Shown: positions 44,680 to 53,893, counted from the first letter of the stretch. The stretch is DNA of 64,000 nt from Robiginitomaculum sp. (GCA_021776515.1 JAJFFS010000003.1:62001-126000); one strand, 5' to 3'. The notes: a model not told the origin generated them from the sequence alone. Numbers and translations: made by a program.

Positions 44680-45390
44680 ATGGCCAAGAATGCCAAAGAA
44701 ACTGCCGCCAAGATTGGCGCACAAATCGAAGCCCAGGGCAAAGACGTCGCTCATAAAATCTGGCTGGCCGGCATTGGTGCCTATGGCCGCGCCTTTACCG
44801 AAGCCCGTGATAGCGCTTTGAAAGTAAACACGGGAACCAACGAATTTTTTGATGATCTGGTCAAACGCGGCGAAGTAATCGAAGGCGAAGTGCTGACCCG
44901 CATTTCCTCTAACGAACGTATTTCCAATGCCAGTGCCCGCGTTGCCAAGGTTGCCGGTGCTGCTAATCGCATTCAAAAAAAGCAACGTGCCCGACTTGAA
45001 GATCGCCTTGAAGATCGTATGAGCAGCATGCGTGCGGCATTGGGTTTTGGCAAAAAGAGCAGCAAGGTTGATGCCCTGCATGCCAAAATTGACCACCTTG
45101 AAGAAGAAATTGCTGCCCTTCGCAATGAAACCAAAGCTTCAAATGCAAAAGCGGCCAATAAAAGCGTTGCTGATCGCCTGGCACAATTAACCGGTGAAAT
45201 AGAAGCCATTGCCAAGGCCAATACCCCCAAAAAGGCAGCCAAAAAAGCGGTGACTAAGAAAGCTGCTACTAAGAAGGCAGCTCCCAAAAAAGCGGCTAAA
45301 AAGCCTGCTGCTAAAAAAGCTGCGCCAAAGAAGGCTGCGCCTAAAGCAACCGCAAAACCTGCTGCGGTAGCCCCTAAAGCAGCTGCTTAA
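44680..45390 (+). CDS. phaF: PhaF-like polyhydroxyalkanoate granule protein (phasin with histone-like tail)
   Basis: This 236-residue protein has two parts. Residues 1-185 form an amphipathic, coiled-coil phasin domain with KIWLAGIGAYGRAFTEARD, the segment typical of PhaF/PhaI. Residues from about 188 form a lysine- and alanine-rich tail with many KKAA or KKPAAKK units, like histone H1 and the C-domain of PhaF. In Pseudomonas PhaF this tail binds DNA and helps share granules between daughter cells. The ATG at 44680 has GGAGA before it; an earlier frame start adds unlikely residues. It is followed by a strong terminator and lies beside phaD. Confidence 0.9.
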   Translation: MAKNAKETAAKIGAQIEAQGKDVAHKIWLAGIGAYGRAFTEARDSALKVNTGTNEFFDDLVKRGEVIEGEVLTRISSNERISNASARVAKVAGAANRIQKKQRARLEDRLEDRMSSMRAALGFGKKSSKVDALHAKIDHLEEEIAALRNETKASNAKAANKSVADRLAQLTGEIEAIAKANTPKKAAKKAVTKKAATKKAAPKKAAKKPAAKKAAPKKAAPKATAKPAAVAPKAAA

Positions 45391-45428
45391 AAATATACAT
45401 TTCTGCTAAAGCGGAAAATTGATGAAAG

Positions 45429-45458
45429 ACGGGGGGCTTAGCGGCCTCCCGTTTTTTT
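45429..45458 (+). terminator. Rho-independent terminator after the phasin gene
   Basis: The stem ACGGGGGGC / GCCTCCCGT (9 pairs with one G-T) has a 6-base loop and is followed by seven T residues. It begins 38 bases after the phasin stop and lies just before the convergent phaD end. Confidence 0.9.
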
Positions 45459-45479
45459 ATGTATCAATATCTTTCTGTC

Positions 45480-46115
45480 TCACGCCCCGACCTTGCTGTC
45501 ATAATAGGCGATCATAGACTGCATAATATCAAAACCATCTTCACCCATGTGCGGTGCCACCAAGGCCATGACTTGAAACACGGTTTTGTGGATGAGGGTG
45601 CTTGGCTCTGCTTTGCGGCCTTCGATAACATCAAGGCTGAGCCAGAAAGTCAGGGCCGAGAGGATTTGATCGCAGATTACCTCGCTCATACGCGGCCCAA
45701 GAAACAGCACGCCGCGCTGGTCCAACCCCTCAAGCAGGCTGGTGATGGTTTGCCGCTTTTCTGCCAACAGCGCCCGAAAACGTATGGCAAGGTCAGGATA
45801 GCGGGCCAGAAGTTCACCTAGATTACGGTAAAAAAACCGAAAGTCGTAAATTTCTTCCAGAATGATGTAGTTATAAATCCAGTTATCTTCAATCGAGGTG
45901 ATTTTACCGCGCGAGCCGCGCAGGATAATGCGCATCTCGTGTTCAAAATCATCAAACAAGGCCTTGATGATCGCGTCCTTGCCCTTGAAATGATAGTAAA
46001 GGTTGCCTGGCGACATCTCCAGTGCATTGGCAATATCGACAGCGGATTGTGTCGCCTCACCTTCTTCATTAAACAGATCAAGGCTGACTTGCAGGATACG
46101 ATCGCGTGTTTTCAT
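45480..46115 (-). CDS. phaD: TetR-family regulator PhaD
   Basis: This 211-residue regulator matches PhaD, which controls polyhydroxyalkanoate genes in Pseudomonas. The N-terminus MKTRDRILQVSLDLFNEEGE and the helix-turn-helix with MSPGNLYYHFKGKDAII follow that protein closely. The C-terminal ligand domain has YDFRFFYRNLGELLARYPDLA and FQVMALVAPHMG, also seen in PhaD. It is divergent from phaC, with two palindromes in the gap. In Pseudomonas, PhaD acts as an activator that senses a fatty-acid-derived molecule; the mode here is unproven. Confidence 0.88.
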   Translation of the reverse strand: MKTRDRILQVSLDLFNEEGEATQSAVDIANALEMSPGNLYYHFKGKDAIIKALFDDFEHEMRIILRGSRGKITSIEDNWIYNYIILEEIYDFRFFYRNLGELLARYPDLAIRFRALLAEKRQTITSLLEGLDQRGVLFLGPRMSEVICDQILSALTFWLSLDVIEGRKAEPSTLIHKTVFQVMALVAPHMGEDGFDIMQSMIAYYDSKVGA

Positions 46116-46175
46116 AGTTTATTTAGCGCTTCTTGGTTTGACACTTCAACTACATTATGAAACGATTTTTGTTCA

Positions 46176-46197
46176 AATTCCATAAGTTACTGGAATT
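46176..46197. promoter_or_regulatory. Candidate operator: AATTCCA-N8-TGGAATT
   Basis: This is a perfect inverted repeat with 7-base arms and an 8-base spacer in the phaD-phaC gap. Its 22-base span fits a site for a TetR-family dimer such as PhaD. A perfect TTGACA hexamer lies just upstream at 46138-46143, but no matching -10 box was found. Confidence 0.5.
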
Positions 46198-46201
46198 AAG
46201 T

Positions 46202-46224
46202 CAACAACATAAAAATTGTTGTTG
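46202..46224. promoter_or_regulatory. Candidate operator: CAACAAC-N9-GTTGTTG
   Basis: A second perfect inverted repeat has 7-base arms and an A+T-rich 9-base spacer. It begins 4 bases after the first palindrome ends and lies about 40 bases before the phaC ATG. Its position would let a bound protein block or help phaC transcription. Confidence 0.5.
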
Positions 46225-46263
46225 GCATAGATAATATACGGGGTCAGGGGAGGCCTTACACAA

Positions 46264-47946
46264 ATGGCAAAAAGTACGGGAAATATTGGCGCGAATGCTG
46301 CTGGTTCTACAACGGCACTGAATCCGATGATGGGTGTCAACCGCGAGGAATTGCTGGGCGCTGTGGCTATGCTGCTCAGGCGAACTGGCACCAGCCCCAA
46401 GGCCACGGCAAAATACGCCGGACGTATGGCCAAGGAAGGTATGGAAATTGTACTCGGCAAATCAGAACGGGCGCCCGATGCCCGTGATCGCCGTTTTCAG
46501 GACCCGGCCTGGACCTTCAACCCGTTCTACAAACGCGGTTTGCAATCCTATTTGGCCATGCAGGATAATTTGAACACCTGGGTTGAAGATCTGGAACTTG
46601 ATGAACTGGAAAACGCCCGGGCCCAATTTGTCATGGGCATGATCGTTGATGCGCTGGCACCAACCAACAGCCTTGCCGGCAACCCTATGGCCCAAAAACG
46701 TGTCATTGATTCCGGCGGACTTTCTCTCGTTAAGGGGTTGAAAAACGTCTATGACGACATGACCAAAAATGGCGGCATGCCTTCTCAGGTGGACAAGCGC
46801 CCGTTCAAGGTTGGTGAAAATCTGGCCACGACGCCCGGCAAGGTGGTCTGGAAGAATGAGCTGATGGAGCTTATCCAGTACACTCCGACAACGGATAAGG
46901 TTCACACCATCCCGTTTTTACAGATCCCGCCGCAGATCAATAAATATTACGCCAGTGATCTGGCCCCGGAAAAAAGCGTCATCCGCTTTCTTCTGTCTCA
47001 GGGTATTCAGACTTTTATCGTCAGCTGGGCCAACCCGCAGGAAGAAAACGCGCATTGGGGATTGCAGGACTATGTTGATAGTCTGATCAAGGCGAGCGAA
47101 GTGATTGCGCACATTACCGGCTCCAAAAAACTGAACGTCTCGGGTGCCTGTTCGGGCGGCATCACCACGGCCACGTTTGCCAGCACCCTGGCTGCCGCCG
47201 GTGACAAGCGTATCAACGCCCTGACGTTTCAGGTTTGCGTTCTGGACCCGCGCCGTGATGACAGTGATCTGGGGCAGATCGTTTCAGACAAAAGCATTGA
47301 AATTGCACGGTCTTTTTCGCGTCGCAAAGGCATACTCAAAGGCGATGACCTGGCCCGTATGTTTGCCTGGATGCGTCCTAATGATCTGGTGTGGAGCTAT
47401 GTCATCAATAATTATCTAATGGGGCAGGATCCACCGCCATTCGATGTTCTGTTCTGGAATGCTGACACCACAAATTTACCGGCACAATTACATTCAGACT
47501 ACCTTGATATGAGCGTGGGCGAGCCTTTTGCCAACCCCGGAAAGGTTGAGTTTGCAGGCCATATTGCCGATCTGACCAAGGTCAAATGCGATACTTTCAT
47601 TGTCGCCGGGATCAAGGATCACATTACGCCGTGGAAGGCGTGCTATCGCACGACAAAGCTTCTGGGCGCAAAGAACGTCAAGTTTGTGCTTTCAAATTCC
47701 GGACATATCCAGTCACTGTTAAACCCGCCGGGCAATCCCAAATCCAAATATTTTGCCAATGCTGACCTTACCGGCAGCGCTGATGAATGGGCTGCTGCTG
47801 CTGAGGAAAAGGCAGGATCATGGTGGGTGGAATGGGGCGAATGGCTGAAAGATCATTCAGGAGCAATGAAAACTGTACCTGCGCAATTAGGCTCAGAAGC
47901 CTTTCCGCCCCTGGTTGATGCACCGGGTGAATACGTGTTCGGATAG
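46264..47946 (+). CDS. phaC: Class II poly(3-hydroxyalkanoate) synthase
   Basis: PhaC (560 residues) joins (R)-3-hydroxyacyl-CoA units into polyester at the granule surface. The lipase-like box is SGACSGG with the catalytic cysteine at residue 296. The acid and base are D452 (GIKDHITPW) and H481 (NSGHIQSLLNPP). The N-domain has PAWTFNPFYKRGLQSYLAM, and WANPQEENAHWGLQDYVDSL is typical of synthases. Length, catalytic numbering and neighbours fit the class II (medium-chain) enzymes of Pseudomonas rather than the class I type usual in alphaproteobacteria. The ribosome-binding site is GGGGAGG. phaZ follows after 46 bases. Confidence 0.93.
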   Translation: MAKSTGNIGANAAGSTTALNPMMGVNREELLGAVAMLLRRTGTSPKATAKYAGRMAKEGMEIVLGKSERAPDARDRRFQDPAWTFNPFYKRGLQSYLAMQDNLNTWVEDLELDELENARAQFVMGMIVDALAPTNSLAGNPMAQKRVIDSGGLSLVKGLKNVYDDMTKNGGMPSQVDKRPFKVGENLATTPGKVVWKNELMELIQYTPTTDKVHTIPFLQIPPQINKYYASDLAPEKSVIRFLLSQGIQTFIVSWANPQEENAHWGLQDYVDSLIKASEVIAHITGSKKLNVSGACSGGITTATFASTLAAAGDKRINALTFQVCVLDPRRDDSDLGQIVSDKSIEIARSFSRRKGILKGDDLARMFAWMRPNDLVWSYVINNYLMGQDPPPFDVLFWNADTTNLPAQLHSDYLDMSVGEPFANPGKVEFAGHIADLTKVKCDTFIVAGIKDHITPWKACYRTTKLLGAKNVKFVLSNSGHIQSLLNPPGNPKSKYFANADLTGSADEWAAAAEEKAGSWWVEWGEWLKDHSGAMKTVPAQLGSEAFPPLVDAPGEYVFG

Positions 47947-47992
47947 GAAAACCGATTCGTGTCCTTATCAAGTTTGCCACAAGGGAGACCCA

Positions 47993-48853
47993 ATGGTCAG
48001 TTCAAATAAGCGTTTGAGTATAAGTTTTGAAACTGTCGGCAATCAGATTTTGCGCGTGGCCCATTGGCGTGCCGAGGTAGACACAGGCAAGCGGCCCTTG
48101 CTGTTCTTCAATGGCATCGGGGCCAATCTGGAACTGGCACTGGTCCTTGGGGAGCTTCTTCCCGACAGGGATATACTGACCTTTGATGTACCCGGTGTTG
48201 GCGAAAGCCCGGCGCCATCTTTGCCCTATCGCCCATGGCAATTAGCCCGCACGGCGCGCAAACTGGTTGACCGTTTCGGGTATTACAACCTGGATGTTAT
48301 GGGCATTTCCTGGGGCGGGGTCATGGCACAGCAATTTGCCATTCAATACCGCAAACGGGTGAAACGCATTATTCTGGCTGCGACCACAACCGGCATGACC
48401 ATGGTGCCGGGCCGAATGACATCACTTTCCAAGATGACGGACCCGCGCCGCTATGCGGACCCGGATTTTATGCGCCGCAATTTTGAAACGCTTTATGGCG
48501 ACGAGATGGAGGGCGGCGCGCATTCACACGTCAGCGCCTTAAAGCCGCCCAGCACGCGTGGTTATATGTACCAGATGCTGGCCTTTGTCGGCTGGTCCAG
48601 CCTGCCGTTTTTGCGGCTATTACGCCAACCGACACTGGTTCTGGCTGGCGAACGGGATAGAATTGTGCCTATGGCAAACGCCCATATTCTCAATTTTGCC
48701 CTGCCAAAATCCCGCCTTCATGTCATAAAAGACGGCGGGCATTTATTTTTGGTCACCAAGGCCGAAGAAACCATTCCGATCATTCAGGATTTCCTGAACG
48801 AGCCCTATGAAGTTGATCTGGCCGATATTCGCCGACGCGTGCAGACAGCCTGA
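47993..48853 (+). CDS. phaZ: Intracellular poly(3-hydroxyalkanoate) depolymerase
   Basis: PhaZ (286 residues) is an alpha/beta hydrolase that frees monomers from stored polyester. It shows the oxyanion region LLFFNGIGANLELAL, then LTFDVPGVGESPAPSLPYR and the nucleophile S106 in MGISWGGVMAQQFA. The acid is in LVLAGERDRIVPM and the histidine in DGGHLFLVTKAEE. The sequence closely follows the medium-chain depolymerase of Pseudomonas putida. The ATG at 47993 has AAGGGAGA before it; the frame upstream is a shadow. It forms an operon with phaC. Confidence 0.91.
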   Translation: MVSSNKRLSISFETVGNQILRVAHWRAEVDTGKRPLLFFNGIGANLELALVLGELLPDRDILTFDVPGVGESPAPSLPYRPWQLARTARKLVDRFGYYNLDVMGISWGGVMAQQFAIQYRKRVKRIILAATTTGMTMVPGRMTSLSKMTDPRRYADPDFMRRNFETLYGDEMEGGAHSHVSALKPPSTRGYMYQMLAFVGWSSLPFLRLLRQPTLVLAGERDRIVPMANAHILNFALPKSRLHVIKDGGHLFLVTKAEETIPIIQDFLNEPYEVDLADIRRRVQTA

Positions 48854-49063
48854 ATGTAGTTTTCTTATCGGCAGCCAGTCTTTATGCAAAAGTGCGGGGA
48901 ATACACTAGATAGCAGAGAAAAAAATCGGCGGTATTTCCTATACCCGCCCTGCTGACAATTATTTTGAAAAACGCCAGCTAAAGCGCCATGCCGGGGTGT
49001 GGTCACTATGGGCGCGATCCATGCCTTGTCGCATCCCATAGGAGCCATATACGGGGGAGCTAT

Positions 49064-49900
49064 TTATTTGAGCACGCAGGTTTTGATCCAGTTGATAATC
49101 TCTGCATTACGTAATTCATCATTCAAAATATTATCATCAACACCAAGCCGCCAGGCCAGGGCCTTGTTTTTGGGATTATGGATTAACCTGTTAACCGTTG
49201 ATATATAAGACTTAAAATCAGCATTATCAGCAAAGAACCCCTCACTAATCATGTCTTTTTCAAAGAGCGAAATCATCATGGAAATTTGTTCAAGATCATA
49301 TTCCGGGTGGTATTGCACCGCCCACACTTCTGATCTGCCAAGCGGCACGATGGCACCTTGCACAGCACTGTGTGCGTTAGTGCAAAGAAGCGTGGCATTG
49401 GCAGGCAAGGTGCTGATTTCGTCATAATGAATACAAAGTGCATCAAAACAGACGGGCTTGCCAGCAAACAAAGGATGAGCCTGCCCTGCATCATTCAAAA
49501 TGATGTTGCGGGCGATACCGACCTCGCGGCCCTTTGGGCTAAGATCAACGGAACCACCGGAGGCAATAACAGCGATCTGAAGCCCCCAGCACGAACCCAA
49601 TATTGGCTTGCCCGTTTTCGCAAAGGCGTTCATAAGTTCGATCTGGTTTGTCACCTCAAAATCTGCATCATAGGCGTGTAAGCCAGACCCACTAATTACC
49701 AGACCATCATAATCGTCATAGCCAGTGCCAGGTTTCAGAGCCTGTCCCCGATCAGCAGCATGGATGACATCAAGTTCAAGGTCTGGAAAGTGCGTCTTGA
49801 TCGCATGAATATATACATCACTGGCAGAGCGCACGCCAAGCGCCCGCGCCTGGCGTTGGCGCTTCAGTGTATTACCTTCCATGATGAGAAGTTTTTGCAT
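49064..49900 (-). CDS. Class I glutamine amidotransferase domain protein
   Basis: This 278-residue stand-alone glutaminase-type protein is related to the GuaA amidotransferase domain. The nucleophile motif is LGSCWGLQIAVIASGG, and the histidine-glutamate pair is in WAVQYHPEYDLEQ. LVISGSGLHAYDADFEVTNQ gives the N-terminal oxyanion loop. The ATG at 49900 provides a natural start (MQKLLIMEGNTLKRQRQARALG); the longer frame runs into the promoter of the next gene. About 40 extra residues follow the usual fold. The acceptor is unknown; gamma-glutamyl hydrolase or a metabolite amidase are options. Confidence 0.82.
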   Translation of the reverse strand: MQKLLIMEGNTLKRQRQARALGVRSASDVYIHAIKTHFPDLELDVIHAADRGQALKPGTGYDDYDGLVISGSGLHAYDADFEVTNQIELMNAFAKTGKPILGSCWGLQIAVIASGGSVDLSPKGREVGIARNIILNDAGQAHPLFAGKPVCFDALCIHYDEISTLPANATLLCTNAHSAVQGAIVPLGRSEVWAVQYHPEYDLEQISMMISLFEKDMISEGFFADNADFKSYISTVNRLIHNPKNKALAWRLGVDDNILNDELRNAEIINWIKTCVLK

Positions 49901-50039
49901 GGCAGTGTGAGAGCAAAGTTTATGACTAAAATCAATTGCAAAATTTACCAGCGACGTTTTAATTATGATTGACATCATCCGGTGAATGGTGATTTTCACC
50001 TTTCTTCAAATACGCTTCGCTTTTTATGATCGGAATTTT

Positions 50040-51134
50040 ATGACCAATTCTCTTTTCCAGCCTTTTTCTTGTAAAAACCTGCATCTGCCAAACCGTATTG
50101 TAATGGCACCAATGACGCGCAGTTTTTCACCGGGCGGCATACCAGGCGAAAACGTTGCCGCCTATTATGAACGCCGCGCTGCCGCCGATGTCGGGCTAAT
50201 CATTACCGAAGGCACGACCGTTGATCGGCCCGGTGCCTCCAGCGATAAAAATGTGCCGCTATTTTACGGTGAAACCGCACTTGCCGGATGGGCCAATGTT
50301 TGTGACCGGGTTCATCAGGCAGGCGGGAAAATTGCACCGCAGCTCTGGCATACAGGGATGACGCGCAAACCTGGCACAGGTCATACGCCGGAAGGGATTA
50401 CGGATAGCCCATCAGGTTTGACCCACAGGGGCAAGCTTGTCGCTCCGGTACCCACTGAAGCTGATGTTGAGGACATGGTTTCCTCCTTTGCACGCTCCGC
50501 TGCCCATGCCGCCAAACTGGGTTTTGACGCCATCGAAATTCATGGTGCTCACGGGTATTTGATTGATGAATTTTTCTGGGATGTGATGAATGTCCGCGAA
50601 GATCGCTATGGTGGTGATTTGGCGGATCGCGCGCGTTTTGGCGCTGAAATTATTAGCGAATGCCGTAAAGCCGTGGGCAATGATATGCCCATTATTTTGA
50701 GAATATCGCAATGGAAACAACAGGAGTATGAGGCCAAATTAGCTGAAACGCCACAAGAGCTGGAGGCTTTCCTCAAGGTCTTTGTTGATGCCGGGGTTGA
50801 TATTCTTCATTGCTCGCAACGCAGATACGAAGTGGCCGAATTTGAGGGGTCAGGGTTAAACCTTGCCGGGTGGGCAAAAAAACTTACCGGGCTGCCCACT
50901 ATCACGGTTGGCTCTGTTGGCTTGTCCAGCGAATTTTTCGGGGCCTTTATGGGGCAAGGCTCTGAACTTTCCGCGCTGGATGATATTATCGAGCGTCTGG
51001 ACAAGGGAGAATTTGATCTTGTTGCTGTGGGTCGTGCTTTACTACAAGACCCTGACTGGGCAAAGAAGATCAAGGAAGGCCGTGTGGAGGAACTGGAAAG
51101 CTATAACGCCGCCGCACTTCAAACATTGCTTTAG
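50040..51134 (+). CDS. NADH:flavin oxidoreductase, Old Yellow Enzyme family
   Basis: This 364-residue FMN-dependent TIM-barrel ene-reductase starts SLFQPFSCKNLHLPNRIVMAPMTRSFS. The substrate-binding motif DAIEIHGAHGYLIDEFFWD and NVREDRYGGDLADRARF are diagnostic, and FDLVAVGRALLQDPDW closes the FMN site. The ATG at 50040 has GGA before it. It reduces activated alkenes such as enones or nitro compounds; the true substrate is unknown. trhO begins 14 bases after it, so the two may be cotranscribed. Confidence 0.92.
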   Translation: MTNSLFQPFSCKNLHLPNRIVMAPMTRSFSPGGIPGENVAAYYERRAAADVGLIITEGTTVDRPGASSDKNVPLFYGETALAGWANVCDRVHQAGGKIAPQLWHTGMTRKPGTGHTPEGITDSPSGLTHRGKLVAPVPTEADVEDMVSSFARSAAHAAKLGFDAIEIHGAHGYLIDEFFWDVMNVREDRYGGDLADRARFGAEIISECRKAVGNDMPIILRISQWKQQEYEAKLAETPQELEAFLKVFVDAGVDILHCSQRRYEVAEFEGSGLNLAGWAKKLTGLPTITVGSVGLSSEFFGAFMGQGSELSALDDIIERLDKGEFDLVAVGRALLQDPDWAKKIKEGRVEELESYNAAALQTLL

Positions 51135-51148
51135 GGTTCATATTCACC

Positions 51149-52066
51149 ATGTCGAAAACTGTCATTGCCGCACTTTATCAATTTGCCGATCTGCCTGATT
51201 TTGAAAAACGGCAACAAAAGCTGAGTGATTTGGCAAAAAAAATGGGCGTTTACGGCACTATTTTGCTTGCCGCTGAGGGGGTTAACGGCACAATTGCGGG
51301 CTCGCGTACAGGCATTGATGCGGTGTTGGCTCACCTAAAAACCTTTCCGGGATGTGAGGCCCTTAACTGGAAAGAATCGTATACAGAAAAGAACCCGTTT
51401 TATCGAATGAAAGTGCGGCTCAAAAAAGAAATTGTCACCATGGGCGTGCCGGGCATGGTACCACAAACCAGCCATGAACGTTATGTAACTGCCAAAGACT
51501 GGAACGCGCTCATCACAGACCCGGATACGGTCCTCATCGACACACGCAATGATTATGAGGTCTCAATCGGAACATTTAACGGTGCCGTAAACCCGGACAT
51601 AAAATCGTTTCGTGAATTTCCCGAATGGTTCAGTGCCTTTCGTGAAAAGAACAAGGCTAAAAAGGTTGCTATGTTTTGCACGGGCGGTATTCGCTGTGAA
51701 AAATCAATCGCCTATGCGCGTGCAATCGGTGTTGAAGAGGTGTTTCACCTTGAGGGCGGGATACTAAAATATCTGGAGGACATCCCAAAAGAAGAAAGTG
51801 AGTGGGAAGGCGAATGCTTTGTGTTTGATCACCGGGTTTCGGTCGACCATGATCTGGCCCCCGGCTCGTACGATATGTGCCACGCCTGCCGCCAACCCAT
51901 CACCGAAGACGACAAGGCATCAGAATATTTTGTTAAAGGCGTTTCCTGCCCGGCCTGTTACACGCAGCACGATGAAAAACGGCGCGAAGCATTGATCGAG
52001 CGACAAAAGCAGGTTGAGTTAGCAAAAAGCCGTGGTCAAAGACATATTGGTTCAGCGCAGCTGTAA
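51149..52066 (+). CDS. trhO: tRNA uridine(34) hydroxylase TrhO (rhodanese family)
   Basis: TrhO (305 residues) uses oxygen to turn U34 of certain tRNAs into 5-hydroxyuridine. It has an N-terminal acylphosphatase-like domain (GVYGTILLAAEGVNGTIAGS) and a rhodanese domain with VLIDTRNDYEVSIGTFNGA and the active cysteine in MFCTGGIRCEKSIAYA. A C-terminal cysteine-rich tail follows (MCHACRQPI and SCPACY), likely a zinc-binding site. The full length matches the YceA/TrhO family. Confidence 0.94.
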   Translation: MSKTVIAALYQFADLPDFEKRQQKLSDLAKKMGVYGTILLAAEGVNGTIAGSRTGIDAVLAHLKTFPGCEALNWKESYTEKNPFYRMKVRLKKEIVTMGVPGMVPQTSHERYVTAKDWNALITDPDTVLIDTRNDYEVSIGTFNGAVNPDIKSFREFPEWFSAFREKNKAKKVAMFCTGGIRCEKSIAYARAIGVEEVFHLEGGILKYLEDIPKEESEWEGECFVFDHRVSVDHDLAPGSYDMCHACRQPITEDDKASEYFVKGVSCPACYTQHDEKRREALIERQKQVELAKSRGQRHIGSAQL

Positions 52067-52324
52067 AGCACGTTCATATCTCGCACGTTGGGTATGTAAA
52101 TGTCATCGACAAGATTACGGTCACTTTCCTGATGAAGGTGGAGGGCCAATTACGACTCGGTTTGGATGAGTTTATAGTCAGGTAATGAGGCATTTGGACG
52201 CAGAATTTTGCAATTTTTTCCCTTGCATCAATTTTGAAGACAGTTAAAAGGCAATAAATTCCCGGATTATGCTGGTGAGTGCTGGTATATGGGGGGCGGG
52301 CTACTTTCCAGGGGGACAGACCTA

Positions 52325-53893
52325 ATGGAATTTCAAGACTTCAGAGATATTGAAAACGCAACGTCCATTAGCCGCGGCGAATTATTCCGCGTTGGTACGG
52401 CATTGTTGTTTATTGTCGGCATCATGCTGTTTGCCAGTCAAAGTCTGGCTCATGGTTCAGATGGCATGTTATTGGTAATCGCGGCGATGATTGGCGGTTA
52501 TATGGCGATGAACATCGGTGCCAATGACGTGGCCAACAATGTTGGCCCGGCCGTTGGTTCCCATGCCATCACCCTTACCGGTGCAATCATTATTGCGATT
52601 ATTTTTGAGGCGGGTGGTGCGTTAATTGCTGGCGGTGATGTTGTTAGCACGATCAAAAAGGGCGTTATTGATCCAGGAATGATTGCCGACAGTGCAACCT
52701 TCATCTGGCTGATGATGGCAGCATTACTGGCGGCGGCAATCTGGCTGAACATTGCCACCGCTGTAGGCGCGCCGGTATCGACCACCCACTCAATTGTCGG
52801 CGGTGTTTTGGGGGCCGGTATTGCTGCTGGCGGCTGGGCGATTGCTGATTGGGAAACTGTTGGAAAAATTGCTGCCAGTTGGGTGATTTCACCTGTCATG
52901 GGCGGGGTGATCGCAGCATCATTCCTGTATTTGATCAAACGCACCATTGTACATCAAATCGACAAGGTCAAAGCAGCCAAGCGCATAGTACCCTATCTGG
53001 TATCAATAATGGTCTGGGCATTTAGCACTTACTTGGTACTTAAAGGTTTGAAAAAAATCTGGGAATTTGATTTTTTAACCGCATCCTTGATAGGGCTTGG
53101 TGTTGCGATTGTGGCGTTCATTATTATCCGTCCGCTGATTGCCAGAGCAGCAGATAAACTGGAGAACAATCGGGAGAGCATCAACACCTTGTTTGTAATT
53201 CCGCTTATCTTCGCGGCAGCTTTGCTCAGCTTTGCTCATGGTGCCAATGACGTAGCCAATGCGGTCGGACCTCTGGCAGCTATTCATGACGCGGTCATTA
53301 ATGGCGGCGTATCCTCAAAGGCGGCTATTCCGCTTTGGGTGATGATGGTTGGGGCCATTGGTATTGCGCTGGGTTTGGCGCTTTATGGGCCTAAATTGAT
53401 CCGCACGGTTGGGTCAGAAATTACAGAACTGGACCAGATGCGTGCCTATTGTATCGCAATGGCGGCAGCAATAACGGTGATTATTGCATCCCAGTTTGGC
53501 CTTCCCGTCAGTTCAACTCATATTGCGGTTGGTGGCGTATTTGGCATCGGGTTCTTGCGTGAATTCCTGGAAGCCAACTGGGCGCGGACACTTGATGAGA
53601 TCAGAGAACACCATGACGGTGAAGATTCAGCAGCTGTCGATGAATTTCTGGATCGCTATCAGGCAGCCAGCATGTTTGAAAAAGACATCATGTTGAAGCG
53701 ATTGAAAGAGAAGCGTGCCAGCGCTAATTTGCATAAGAAAGAACGCAAAAAACTACTCAAATTTTATCGCAAAGAGTTGGTGAAACGCTCCATTCTGGTA
53801 AAAATCGCGGCGGCCTGGATCGTTACCGTCCCCGTTGCAGGGATTATGGCAGCCCTGATTTACTTCACCATTCGTGGCATGTTGATTGCCTGA
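52325..53893 (+). CDS. PiT-family inorganic phosphate transporter
   Basis: This 522-residue carrier of the PiT family takes up phosphate with protons or sodium. The two inverted signature repeats are visible: NIGANDVANNVGPAVGSHAI near residue 60 and SFAHGANDVANAVGPLAAI near residue 305. Membrane helices flank both, and VSTTHSIVGGVLGAGIA and VSSTHIAVGGVFGIG are also typical. A charged cytoplasmic segment at about 420-490 is inserted before the last helix, as in longer PiT proteins. The ATG at 52325 has AGGGGGA before it. No DUF47 partner is adjacent. Confidence 0.93.
   Translation: MEFQDFRDIENATSISRGELFRVGTALLFIVGIMLFASQSLAHGSDGMLLVIAAMIGGYMAMNIGANDVANNVGPAVGSHAITLTGAIIIAIIFEAGGALIAGGDVVSTIKKGVIDPGMIADSATFIWLMMAALLAAAIWLNIATAVGAPVSTTHSIVGGVLGAGIAAGGWAIADWETVGKIAASWVISPVMGGVIAASFLYLIKRTIVHQIDKVKAAKRIVPYLVSIMVWAFSTYLVLKGLKKIWEFDFLTASLIGLGVAIVAFIIIRPLIARAADKLENNRESINTLFVIPLIFAAALLSFAHGANDVANAVGPLAAIHDAVINGGVSSKAAIPLWVMMVGAIGIALGLALYGPKLIRTVGSEITELDQMRAYCIAMAAAITVIIASQFGLPVSSTHIAVGGVFGIGFLREFLEANWARTLDEIREHHDGEDSAAVDEFLDRYQAASMFEKDIMLKRLKEKRASANLHKKERKKLLKFYRKELVKRSILVKIAAAWIVTVPVAGIMAALIYFTIRGMLIA

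Noticed and set aside
48854-49063. Possible short gene between phaZ and the amidotransferase gene
   Set aside because: No frame with a ribosome-binding site and sensible start was found on either strand.
52067-52324. Possible riboswitch before the PiT gene
   Set aside because: No strong stem or known motif was seen; only the ribosome-binding site of the transporter is clear.
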